This document shows, piece after piece, positions 22,493-29,510 of a DNA stretch of 29,510 nucleotides. The number at the start of each line of letters is the position of its first letter. The first letter of the stretch is position 1. The stretch spans positions 1 to 29,510 of the forward strand of contig DAOUJL010000054.1 of NCBI GenBank assembly GCA_034422735.1. The letters are read 5' to 3'. The DNA comes from CATOSD01 sp034422735. GTDB lineage: Bacteria; Chloroflexota; Dehalococcoidia; Lucifugimonadales; CATOSD01. The notes under the pieces are model-generated. The model was given only the letters and a program-made list of their open reading frames with translations. It searched no databases and was not told the DNA's origin. The position numbers were made by a program, and so were the translations under genes.

Positions 22493-24087
22493 GCCTGGTT
22501 CTCCTCTTCACTTTCAAACAGGAATGCGAATCCGCCTTTGCCGCGCATACGCCCCCGGAACACCCTGTCGGCATTCACGCGCGCTCTGAATCTGTGAATC
22601 GACGGGCATGGCAGTGCGTCTTCAGCCGCCTTCAGGATTCTCCCGGCGTCGTCGATCACCCCGTCTTCGCCGTTCATCAGCCAGTGTCTGCGAATGGCAT
22701 CGCGTTGGCCCTCATCCGCGTCGAACTCGTCCTGCAAGTCGTCGAAGAATCCCGCGTCGACGATGTCATCCAATCTGTTGGCCCAGGTCTGCGCCAACTG
22801 GTTCGGCGACGGCTGGCCGTTGCGATGTGCGTTGAAATCGCTGTTGCCTCTGGCCGCAAATGTCGCCACCGCGTGACGCAAGATGTTCTTCACCGTGCCA
22901 ACCTGCTGTAGCCGCTCTCTCGCAATGTCCTCCAACTGCTTTGCGACGCCAGGACTTCCAAGGACCTGAAGTGTCCTGTGCCTCAGCGGGACTATTCGCT
23001 CGTGATAGCCTTCGGTCCCGCCTTCTCCGCGCACCATGCCGCGGGCGACCAGTTGCATCTCTTCGCTGCCGCCTGTGCCGGCCGCCTCGGACGTGAGCAG
23101 CAGCGGCCGTTTCCAGTCCTCGGAGAACATCCCATCGGCTACCCTCTCGTAGCCAAACTTGCGAGGCCCCAGAAACGCGGGAGGTGTTCCTCTCGGATTC
23201 GGATTGGTGCCAACGGGCGCCCAGGGGTCTCCGGTCATTCCCTTCACGTCAGCTATTCGCTTCGCATCGGCATTGGCTCGTGCGGCAACTATCCTTTCGG
23301 CGACAACCTTCAGCCGAATCCTCCGACACACCTCTATGTAGTAGGGGTCCATGCTGGAGAGAGCGCTCGACTGCGCCTTGGCGCCGTCCCATGGAATCAC
23401 CCACAGCAGTCGAAGCCCGGAGTCCGAGAGCCGGTAGTCGTCGAGAATGGCCTGCCGGTGGCCCAGCAGCGCGACGAGATCGTGCTCCACGTGGCGGCCG
23501 GGTTGGATGGACGGAGCGAGGCTGAATGCGGGACGATTGCCGTAACCGCTGGGCATTCTGGATATTCCGTAGTTGAACCGGCCGCTATAGCCCTCCATCG
23601 TCTGTAAAGTGACCAGAGCGAACACCCAGTCGTCCGCATTCGCATGACTCGCCATAGCCTGCTTTAGGTCGTGGTTCTTGGACGTCACCAGCATATCCAG
23701 CTCATCCGGCGCCTCGACGGTGTTCTTGAAATCCGCCTCGTGCGCTTTCGACGAGGCCGGCGGCTGCATGAAGGCGGGCCTGGTGATGTCGTCTACCACG
23801 AGTTGCCACGGCTCGTCGTCGGGCCACTCCGACGTCAGCCCGCCGATGATGCGCCGCCACTCGTCCGCCCCCGACGGCGGCTCGGCCAGCCCCGCCTCGC
23901 GCACCGCCATCGCGCCGAGTTGCACCAGGAAGGAGTGCCAGGCGTGGCGCTGGTGAGGACGCAGCGCCGGGAACGCCTCCACCTCGTCCGCCACCAGCGC
24001 CGCGTACACCTCCGGCAGCGACGCCGCAAGGCGCGAGCCGTCGGCCCCGTCCATGCGAATCAGCCGTTCAGTCAGGATGTTGTACAT
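22489..24087 (-). CDS. cse1: Cse1 (CasA/Cas8e) large Cascade subunit
   Basis: A 532-residue Cse1 (E. coli: 502). It starts MYNILTERLIRM, equivalent to the usual FNLLTEPWIPV opening. Family landmarks are RPHQRHAWHSFLVQLGAMAV, WQLVVDDITRPAFMQPP, LDMLVTSKNHDLKQ, LVTLQTMEGYSGRFNYGISRMPSGYGNRP and the C-terminal four-helix bundle. In Cascade it recognises the PAM, and in canonical systems recruits Cas3. It is the first gene of the operon, with AAGAGG about 7 bases upstream of the ATG and a strong promoter before that. Sampled 60-base blocks show 65-78% GC in the first ~350 bases but about 53-58% beyond roughly 23700, so the gene appears mosaic. Confidence 0.95.
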   Translation of the reverse strand: MYNILTERLIRMDGADGSRLAASLPEVYAALVADEVEAFPALRPHQRHAWHSFLVQLGAMAVREAGLAEPPSGADEWRRIIGGLTSEWPDDEPWQLVVDDITRPAFMQPPASSKAHEADFKNTVEAPDELDMLVTSKNHDLKQAMASHANADDWVFALVTLQTMEGYSGRFNYGISRMPSGYGNRPAFSLAPSIQPGRHVEHDLVALLGHRQAILDDYRLSDSGLRLLWVIPWDGAKAQSSALSSMDPYYIEVCRRIRLKVVAERIVAARANADAKRIADVKGMTGDPWAPVGTNPNPRGTPPAFLGPRKFGYERVADGMFSEDWKRPLLLTSEAAGTGGSEEMQLVARGMVRGEGGTEGYHERIVPLRHRTLQVLGSPGVAKQLEDIARERLQQVGTVKNILRHAVATFAARGNSDFNAHRNGQPSPNQLAQTWANRLDDIVDAGFFDDLQDEFDADEGQRDAIRRHWLMNGEDGVIDDAGRILKAAEDALPCPSIHRFRARVNADRVFRGRMRGKGGFAFLFESEEENQA

Positions 24088-24113
24088 GCTGAGGCCTCTT
24101 GGGTGGAATAACG

Positions 24114-24131
24114 TACACTTGAGCTAGTGTA
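24114..24131. promoter_or_regulatory. Palindrome over the cas promoter -10 and start site (candidate operator)
   Basis: TACACTTGAGCTAGTGTA is an 18-bp inverted repeat with perfect 6-bp outer arms. One arm is the -10 hexamer of the cas promoter and the other covers the expected transcription start near 24119. A repressor binding here would block the promoter. No regulator gene is adjacent. Confidence 0.5.
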
Positions 24132-24154
24132 TTGCCCAAAAGTTGCACTGTCAA
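24126..24154 (-). promoter_or_regulatory. Strong sigma-70-type promoter of the cas operon
   Basis: On the minus strand TTGACA (24154-24149, a perfect -35) is followed after exactly 17 bp by TACACT (24131-24126, four of six to TATAAT). Transcription would begin around 24119, leaving a leader of about 30 bases before cse1. It is among the best-matching promoters in the window. Confidence 0.7.
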
Positions 24155-24557
24155 ACGTTTGTTCCGCGAGCAACAGGGCTGCAATCGCTTGCCAGGCCCT
24201 CCAAATCTTATCGTTCCAAGCGGAGTGCAGCCGGGTGACTTTCTCGCCAACGCTCTTGAATCCACCGTACATCCGTGCTACTGTCTCTCCATGACACAAC
24301 TACAACGCCATCAGGTACTCACGAACGCCTTCGCTGCGGACTCTCGCCGGCTGTACCATTTCCGCCGCATCTTGCCCCGTTCCTTCCAGAATCCGTACTC
24401 GTCAGCGTCTCCAGGCAGGGCAAACCGCCGGTGCTTCCAGCTACGAAACGAGACAAAATGGAGCAGTTTGCAACACTTTTCGGTGAAATCCACAAACGTG
24501 GACATGACGGAGGGGCGTGAAAGGAAACTTGGGTGCCCGGCAGCGGGCGCTGCGAGG

Positions 24558-25757
24558 CTAGCCGAGCCAGGGCCGGTAGACGGCGCCGGCCTTGACCGTG
24601 CGGACGTGTACGAGACGCTGGGAGGCTTCCAGGGTGCTGCCAGGCTCCCACCGCGTCGGGCCCATTCGGGTCATCGGGCTGAGCCGGTCGACCAGGGGGA
24701 ATCGGCCCTCTTCCCGCCGCAGCACGGTGACGTCGCCCTCGGCGCCCACTCGCAGCGTGCCAAGCGCGTCTTCCACGCCCAGCACACGCGCCGGAACTTC
24801 GGTGGACCGCCGTATCACTTCTTCCAGGGACATGCCCAGGTGCATGAACTTGGTCAGCGTGGTCGCGAAGTCGTGCACCGGACCCTCGAAGCTGAGACTG
24901 CTGATGTCGGTACTGATGGTGTCGGGCCGCAGGCCGCTTGCGAGCGCCCTCTCGGCCGACTTGAAGGAGAAGCTGCCCGCGCCGTGGCCGACGTCCAGCA
25001 CCACGCCCCTTGCCTGCGCTCGCCTCATGCCTTCGAGCACCGCGCCGGTCTCGTCGAGAACGCCGTCCTCGAAGCCGTGGAAGGCGTGCGTGACGACATC
25101 GCCGGGCCGCAGCATGTCCATCAGTGACGGGAGGGCAGTGGGGTTGTTGCCGACGTGGATCATGACGAAACCGCCGAAGCCCTCGGCGGCCTCGATCGCG
25201 CGCCCGAGCACTTCCACGTCGTCGTTCTCGCCAAGTATCTGGCGTCCGAGCCGCGCCTTGACTCCCTTGACGTAGCGACGGTTGGCAAGCCCGCACTCCA
25301 CGGCCAGGTCTACGTCCGCCCACTTCAGGTACTCGAGCTCGCCTATGTCCGGCGAGATAATGCCCATCGCGGAGATGTTGAGAAGGGCGAAGAGCCTGGT
25401 GTGGGCCTGCTCGAGGTTGTGCTTGCGAAAGCCGCGGAACGTCAGCGCGCCGGCCGAGCCGGCGTCCAGGGCGGTGGTGACGCCGAGCGCCAGGTTGCTG
25501 AGGTCCGGGTCGATTCCGTAGGTGCATGCTCCCCAGTAGGCGTGGACGTGCAGGTCGATGAGGCCGGGCGTGACGACCATGCCGGTCGCGTCGAGGACTT
25601 CCCTGGCATGGTCGGCGGGTATCGAGTCCTCGACCGCCGCGACCTTGCCTCCGGCCAGTGCTAGGTCCCTAGGCTCGTTCAGGCCCTGGGACGGGTCGAC
25701 CACCGTCCCTCCCTTTATCAGGAGATCGTATGCCCGGCTTAGCCGCAGAATCGGCAC
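24558..25757 (-). CDS. Amidohydrolase/deacetylase-family metallohydrolase
   Basis: A 399-residue amidohydrolase-superfamily enzyme with the usual layout. An N-terminal beta-sandwich strand (DLLIKGGTVVDPSQGLNEPRDLALAGGKVAAV) leads to GLIDLHVHAYWG (His70, His72 as metal ligands). VKGVKARLG probably holds the carboxylated Lys. His residues follow in VMIHVGNNP and VTHAFHG, and the Asp in STDISSLSF. The C-terminal FPLVDRLSP/KAGAVYRPWLG strands close the sandwich. This matches the Atu3266/EF_0837-like amidohydrolase-deacetylase group (COG3964) better than dihydroorotase. The start is a GTG at 25757 that overlaps the upstream small gene by 19 bases; the RBS is weak, so coupling to that gene is likely. 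The substrate is unknown. Confidence 0.88.
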   Translation of the reverse strand: MPILRLSRAYDLLIKGGTVVDPSQGLNEPRDLALAGGKVAAVEDSIPADHAREVLDATGMVVTPGLIDLHVHAYWGACTYGIDPDLSNLALGVTTALDAGSAGALTFRGFRKHNLEQAHTRLFALLNISAMGIISPDIGELEYLKWADVDLAVECGLANRRYVKGVKARLGRQILGENDDVEVLGRAIEAAEGFGGFVMIHVGNNPTALPSLMDMLRPGDVVTHAFHGFEDGVLDETGAVLEGMRRAQARGVVLDVGHGAGSFSFKSAERALASGLRPDTISTDISSLSFEGPVHDFATTLTKFMHLGMSLEEVIRRSTEVPARVLGVEDALGTLRVGAEGDVTVLRREEGRFPLVDRLSPMTRMGPTRWEPGSTLEASQRLVHVRTVKAGAVYRPWLG

Positions 25758-25933
25758 CTCGCGTTCTGCGGAGAGAAGATGAGCTCGTTGTCGCCGTCCT
25801 GGATGGCGAAGTCCAGCAGCACGCGCAGCGCCTTGGACTCGTCGGCGAGCCCGTACTCCCCGGCGACCTCGCCGAGCCAGTCGAGCTGTCCCCGCTCTAT
25901 CTCGAGAGTCTGTGTGATTTTGTCTTTTGGCAT
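25739..25933 (-). CDS. Small RHH-like protein with C-terminal CxxC
   Basis: A 64-residue protein, MPKDKITQTLEIERGQLDWLG, with a strand-helix-helix pattern (LEIERGQLDWLGEVAGEYGL, then DESKALRVLLDFAIQDGD) like a ribbon-helix-helix fold, and a C-terminal CRFCG that could bind metal. AGAGGA lies about 8 bases upstream of the ATG. Its last 19 bases overlap the amidohydrolase start. The fold is a guess from pattern. It may be a regulator or a small partner of the enzyme. Confidence 0.6.
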   Translation of the reverse strand: MPKDKITQTLEIERGQLDWLGEVAGEYGLADESKALRVLLDFAIQDGDNELIFSPQNARCRFCG

Positions 25934-25959
25934 GTTGTTTTTCCTCTCAGTGTGGTATG

Positions 25960-26073
25960 CGCTTAGAGCCTATCCGACAACCTGCTCAACACCCCCATCC
26001 CCCGCTTTCGCGGGGGCAGGCTCTAACCTTGTCCTTGCAAGGGGGAAGGGACTTATCGGATCGGCGCTTACTA
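25960..26073. repeat. Dispersed palindromic element with inverted ends and nested hairpin, copy 10
   Basis: The left end TATGCGCTTAGAGCCTATCC and the right end, read in reverse (TAAGCGCCGATCCGATAAG), are imperfect inverted repeats. The core holds the family's hairpin region (CTAACCTT... GCAAGGGGGAAGGGAC) but is interrupted by a second hairpin with arms CCCCCGC (25999-26005) and GCGGGGG (26010-26016). It looks like one repeat family inserted into another. Confidence 0.6.
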
Positions 26074-26097
26074 TCTTGGCACCACGTGAGTTCGCGG

Positions 26098-26577
26098 TCA
26101 ACAGCCGCCGCGTATGTTCTCGAACTTCACCTCGTCGCCCACCCTGATTCCGAAGCGGTCGACTTCCCCGGCGTTGACCTCGAGAGTGTAGGCGGCGCTC
26201 GGATAGGAACGGTACCTCCAGATTCTGTCGTCCGGAGTGCCGGGCGCGGGGATTCGGGCGTTCACCGCGACGTCCACCACCCGGCAGTCCTCGCCTATCC
26301 AGATGAAGTCGAGCGGAAACCGCATGCCCTTCATCCAGAACGCGCCCGCGAAGCGCCCATCCGGGATGTACAGCATACCCCGCCGCTCCTCCAGGTAGTC
26401 TCGACCGGTCAGTCCCTTGTCCCGGAGCGCGGACGTGTCGGCGACCTCCACCTCGAATCTCACGTCGTCCACCTCGACCACGGGCGTGTCGTCGCCGCCA
26501 AACAGGTTGATGTCGATGTTGACGCAAGCGTTCAGGGCCAACACCGCCATCGGGATTATCAAGCATCTGAACAACAT
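26098..26577 (-). CDS. DUF192 family exported protein
   Basis: A 159-residue protein with a short signal ending LALNAC (Cys18), possibly a lipobox. The remainder is a DUF192 domain: VRFEVEVADTSALRDKGLTGRDYLEERRGMLYIP, FAGAFWMKGMRFPLDFIWIGED with the conserved WMK-PLDF block, then YTLEVNAGEVDRFGIRVGDEV near the end. DUF192 proteins are small beta-rich, mostly extracytoplasmic proteins of unknown function. It lies between the amidohydrolase unit and the VWA gene on the same strand, 78 bp downstream of the latter. A repeat-derived element follows its 3' end. Confidence 0.88.
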   Translation of the reverse strand: MLFRCLIIPMAVLALNACVNIDINLFGGDDTPVVEVDDVRFEVEVADTSALRDKGLTGRDYLEERRGMLYIPDGRFAGAFWMKGMRFPLDFIWIGEDCRVVDVAVNARIPAPGTPDDRIWRYRSYPSAAYTLEVNAGEVDRFGIRVGDEVKFENIRGGC

Positions 26578-26655
26578 GGCTACCTGCCTATTCGACCCTG
26601 GCGGTCATCGGGCGATTCCCGTTCTCTTGTGCCTGTACGCAAGGTACGAGGCCGA

Positions 26656-28422
26656 TCACGGGCTGTAGCCGGTTGCCGGACGCGTGGTGCTGCCGGCGGG
26701 CGCGTCCCTCATTATGTGCGACAACAGGAACGAGAAGTCCTGGTACGACTGCAGGTGGCCGAGCGGGCTGGACAGCGAATCGAGCTGGTGCTGGAGGTCG
26801 TACAGCTCGCGGTACTCGCGACCGTACGCCGCGTCGCCGGGGTGCGGAACGCTGCTGTAGATGTCGGCCGTCAGCGCCACTATCGCGCCGAAGTGCGCCA
26901 GCGGGTCCGCGGGGTACCGGATGTCGGCCTCACTCCCGGCGACCACTCCGGCGTGCTGGCGGTTGGAATCGTTGCTGACGGGTGTAACCCATCTCAGCTC
27001 CACGTTGCCTAGCTGCGCCGGCCAGGCGCCGGAGCGGAGCACCGAGTCGGTGAGCTCCAGCTCGTAGTAGACCGTGGTGGCCGCGCCCGCCGGAATCTCC
27101 GCGAACTCCTTGCGCGCCTCGGTGAACGACTCTTCGGACGTAACGCGGTTCTCGTAGCCGATGAGGCGCCACGACGCCACCTGGTTCGGGTCCCACGTCA
27201 CCTGCGCGCGCGTCTGGTCGGCGAAGGGAATGGACAGCGCGAGCCAGTTCGCCCGGCTGAACACGGTGCGGGCCTGGTCGACGGTGTCCAGGTAGCGGTA
27301 CCAGCCGTTGCCGTACTGGGCGAGCTGTTCCAGCAACTGGTCGTTGTAGTTCTCGATGCCCACGCCGATCGTGATGATGCGCAACGGGTTGCCGGCGTCG
27401 GCGTCGTAGGCCGACTCCAGTATGGCGAAGGGGTGGGTCGCGTCCACGTTGGCCACGCCGTCCGACATGAGGATGACGTAGTTGTAGGCGTCCGGATTGG
27501 CGCGGCGGGCCTCGTCGGCGAGCTGGACCCCCAGATCCAGGCCGGCCTGTACGTTAGTGCTGGCTCGAGGACGGAGCTGCGAGATGGATCTCGAGGCGTT
27601 CCCACGGTCGGGCGGCTCGTGCGAAACTGTGTGCTCGCCGATAACCTCGGTGGTGAAGTGCACGACCGCGATGCGGTCACGCCTGCCCAGGCTGTTCAGG
27701 ATAGCGTATGCCGCCTCCCTGGCGACTTCCAACCGGTTGCCGTTGGCCATGGAGCCGGAGGCGTCCAGTACCAGCGTCACGTTCACGGGACGGTAATCTT
27801 CGAACTGGGGCGCCTGGAATCCAACGCGGGCCAGGTGGAGACGGCTGTCCAGCGGGTGCGTGAAGACGTCGGTGGAGATGGAGAAGCTGTCGCTGGTCGT
27901 AGGCTGCGGGTAGCCGTAGTGGAACGAGTTGATCCACTCCTCGGCGCGCACGGAGTCGGGCTCCACCTGGTAGCCCTCGCGGGCCCAGGTGAGCGCGAGG
28001 CGGTACGAGGTGCGGTCCGTGTCCAGGCTGAACGTCGACACCCTGTCCACGGCGGTCGATACCGACGGGGTGCGGCGGGTGTCCTGGAAGGTGGTGGCTC
28101 CTGGCTGGGGCGCGGCCACGGCGGGCGGCGGGACGGTGGGGGCCGCGGCCGCAGGAGGCTGGGGCGCATCCATGGCGGGCGCGGCGGGAGCCGCAGGGGC
28201 TGCCGCGGGCGCGGGCATGGCGGGGGCCTGCTGCATGTCCTGGGCTGGAGGGGGTACCGTGGGCGCGGGCGCCATCTGTTGTTGGATCAAGCCTTGGATC
28301 ATGGCGGCTGAAATGGGCGTGGGCGTTGGCGGCGGCCCGTCATCGGCCGAGCTACAGGCTGCGACGGCAAACAGCAGCGCCGCGAGCGCAACGGCAGTTA
28401 ACACGCTAATTCTGGTGAACAT
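26656..28422 (-). CDS. YfbK-type von Willebrand factor A lipoprotein
   Basis: A 588-residue lipoprotein: signal ending LLFAVAAC (Cys23), then a long Pro/Ala/Gln-rich low-complexity linker (about 30-110). The YfbK N-terminal segment is STFSLDTDRTSYRLALTW...VRAEEWINSFHYGYP, followed by a VWA domain with a complete MIDAS: LVLDASGSM (DxSxS), the Thr in ASTNVQAGLDLG and the Asp in LMSDGVANVD. The C-terminal DUF3520-like part includes WRLIGYENR and the tail DFSFLLSHIM. VWA domains bind protein ligands through a metal ion, so a surface adhesion or assembly role is plausible. GGAGGAG lies close before the ATG. It is divergent from the LRR lipoprotein. Confidence 0.93.
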   Translation of the reverse strand: MFTRISVLTAVALAALLFAVAACSSADDGPPPTPTPISAAMIQGLIQQQMAPAPTVPPPAQDMQQAPAMPAPAAAPAAPAAPAMDAPQPPAAAAPTVPPPAVAAPQPGATTFQDTRRTPSVSTAVDRVSTFSLDTDRTSYRLALTWAREGYQVEPDSVRAEEWINSFHYGYPQPTTSDSFSISTDVFTHPLDSRLHLARVGFQAPQFEDYRPVNVTLVLDASGSMANGNRLEVAREAAYAILNSLGRRDRIAVVHFTTEVIGEHTVSHEPPDRGNASRSISQLRPRASTNVQAGLDLGVQLADEARRANPDAYNYVILMSDGVANVDATHPFAILESAYDADAGNPLRIITIGVGIENYNDQLLEQLAQYGNGWYRYLDTVDQARTVFSRANWLALSIPFADQTRAQVTWDPNQVASWRLIGYENRVTSEESFTEARKEFAEIPAGAATTVYYELELTDSVLRSGAWPAQLGNVELRWVTPVSNDSNRQHAGVVAGSEADIRYPADPLAHFGAIVALTADIYSSVPHPGDAAYGREYRELYDLQHQLDSLSSPLGHLQSYQDFSFLLSHIMRDAPAGSTTRPATGYSP

Positions 28423-28604
28423 GTTCTCCTCCTCTATGAACCGTACTTCCTCTCACAATGAAGTTAGGATGAATACTCAAGGAGGTTGTGTTTCAATGTG
28501 CGAAAGTCCAATATTACCACAGCATCATTAGCGATATACAATGGTTGTCCTGTGCACAGCAGCCGACATCCAAGCGCTCGCCCGACTGTACGAGGCTGTG
28601 AGGA

Positions 28605-29510
28605 ATGATTTCCCGAACCACCATTTCCACAAGGCTTGCCGCATTGGCAGTGTTGGCAGCGTTGCTGATGGGCTCCTGCAACAACGACCCAGCGCCCGCG
28701 CCGACCGCCACGCCACCAACGCCTGCCACAGCGACTGCCGCACCCGCGGCGCCTCACGCGCCTGCGCGGACGCTCGCGCCAACAACGCCTGCCACAGCGA
28801 CCGCTGCTCCTGCGACGCCTCAAGTGCCTACGCCGACCCTCACGCCAACAACGTCAAGGGAAATCATCTCGGAAAGTGAGGCACTTGTCGCGCTTTACGA
28901 AGCGACGGGGGGAGCGAACTGGCGTAACAACACCAACTGGCTGAGCGATGCGCCTCTTGGGGAGTGGTACGGTGTAACCACTGACGATAGAGGGCGCGTA
29001 ACAGGGCTGGACCTCTTCGCCAACGGGCTGAACGGAGAGTTGCCGCCGGAGCTGGGCGATCTGTCCAGTCTGAGGGAGCTGAACTTCGACTGGAACAAGT
29101 TGACCGGCGAGATTCCACCGGAGCTGGGCAACCTGTCCAATCTGAGGGAGCTGAACTTTGACTGGAGCAAGTTGACCGGCGAGATACCGCCGGAGCTGGG
29201 CAACCTGTCCAATCTGGAATGGCTGTTCCTCAACAACAACGAGTTGAGCGGGGAGATTCCACCGGAGCTGGCCAACCTTTCCAACCTGGTATGGCTGTTC
29301 CTTGACGGGAACGAGCTAACAGGGGGGATACCGCCAGAGCTGGGCGAGCTATCCGGTTTGATGATACTGTCCCTCAACGAAAACGAGCTGAGCGGGAAGA
29401 TTCCACCGGAGCTGGCCAACCTGTCCAACCTGGTATGGCTGTTGCTTGACGGGAACGTGTTGACAGGTGGGATACCGCCGGAGCTGGGCCAACTGTTCAA
29501 TCTGACGAGT
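28605..29510 (+). CDS. Leucine-rich-repeat lipoprotein (partial, runs off the right edge)
   Basis: The ATG at 28605 opens a frame with no stop up to 29510 (302 codons). The signal ends LLMGSC (Cys25), a lipobox. An Ala/Pro/Thr linker with an internal repeat (PTTPATATAAPA) follows. Residues about 86-140 are the N-terminal cap often seen before bacterial LRRs (SEALVALYEATGGANWRNNTNWL). Then come at least six 24-residue LRRs of the plant-like type (NLSNLxxLxLxxNxLxGxIPPEL). In DNA these are 72-bp units from 29049, with marked copy-to-copy similarity, so the array probably expands and contracts by recombination. CGAGG 9 bases upstream may be the RBS. Likely a surface protein-binding receptor or adhesin. 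Confidence 0.9.
   Translation, partial: MISRTTISTRLAALAVLAALLMGSCNNDPAPAPTATPPTPATATAAPAAPHAPARTLAPTTPATATAAPATPQVPTPTLTPTTSREIISESEALVALYEATGGANWRNNTNWLSDAPLGEWYGVTTDDRGRVTGLDLFANGLNGELPPELGDLSSLRELNFDWNKLTGEIPPELGNLSNLRELNFDWSKLTGEIPPELGNLSNLEWLFLNNNELSGEIPPELANLSNLVWLFLDGNELTGGIPPELGELSGLMILSLNENELSGKIPPELANLSNLVWLLLDGNVLTGGIPPELGQLFNLTS
29049..29510 (+). repeat. Tandem 72-bp LRR-coding repeats
   Basis: Units begin at 29049, 29121, 29193, 29265, 29337, 29409 and 29481 (the last cut by the edge), each starting GAGCTGG and ending CCGCCG or CCACCG. The first two units are almost identical. Units alternate between a DGN-type and an NNN-type loop, suggesting duplication in pairs. Confidence 0.9.

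Larger units (their letters stand above)
24098..24557. other. 460-bp gap upstream of the cas operon
   Basis: It holds the cas promoter and palindrome (24114-24154). The rest, up to the stop of the amidohydrolase, is of lower GC than its surroundings. Small minus-strand frames at 24072-24299, 24068-24265 and 24311-24505 lack ribosome binding sites and resemble no protein I know. No trace of cas3 motifs (HD, DEAD-box) was found here. Confidence 0.5.

Noticed and set aside
24068..24505. Several small frames upstream of cse1, considered as a cas3 remnant or a regulator
   Set aside because: None shows HD, helicase or helix-turn-helix motifs or a ribosome binding site, and the longest overlaps the cas promoter.

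Overview
The window looks like a contig from a high-GC bacterium, most plausibly a Chloroflexota (Dehalococcoidia/SAR202-like) genome. This is inferred from three things: many lipoproteins with a Thr/Pro-rich linker after the lipidated Cys, a scattered set of catabolic and promiscuous-enzyme families (amidase, GMC oxidoreductase, luciferase-like monooxygenase, phosphotriesterase-like and MBL hydrolases), and abundant dispersed palindromic repeats between genes. No rRNA or tRNA gene was seen, so the taxonomy is not firm.

Left part (1-7145): the 5' end of a pstS-like phosphate-binding lipoprotein gene runs off the left edge and has an unusually clear five-unit, 11-bp-period Pho-box array upstream. 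Then come a 45-residue membrane peptide, an MBL-fold hydrolase, an amidase with its small AtzG/GatC-like partner, a divergently transcribed GMC oxidoreductase, and a minus-strand phage-shock-type cluster (two-helix membrane protein, PspA/IM30, PspAA, SAM methyltransferase).

Middle part (7146-18170): three tandem paralogous secreted or anchored proteins, two of them with collagen-like Gly-X-Y stalks. These are followed by an MBL hydrolase, a branched-chain-type substrate-binding lipoprotein without its permeases, a TolB-like propeller lipoprotein, an ECHDC3-like crotonase, a luciferase-like flavin oxidoreductase and a phosphotriesterase-related metallohydrolase.

CRISPR part (18210-24154): a nine-repeat type I-E array (28-nt repeats, eight spacers of exactly 33 nt) faces a five-gene minus-strand operon: cse1, a VRR-NUC nuclease fused to cse2, cas7e, cas5e, cas6e. 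The Cascade set is complete, but cas3, cas1 and cas2 are absent and both flanks are unrelated genes. The Cse2 subunit carries an N-terminal ~110-residue VRR-NUC (PD-(D/E)XK) domain with its catalytic motif intact. The simplest reading is a type I-E variant in which a nuclease built into Cascade replaces the Cas3 helicase-nuclease. An internal start could also yield a normal-size free Cse2, a strong promoter overlaps a palindrome, and sampled base composition suggests that the nuclease-cse2 gene and most of cse1 form a lower-GC patch inside the operon.

Right part (24558-29510): an amidohydrolase preceded by an overlapping small RHH-like/CxxC protein, a DUF192 protein, a YfbK-type VWA lipoprotein, and a leucine-rich-repeat lipoprotein that runs off the right edge.
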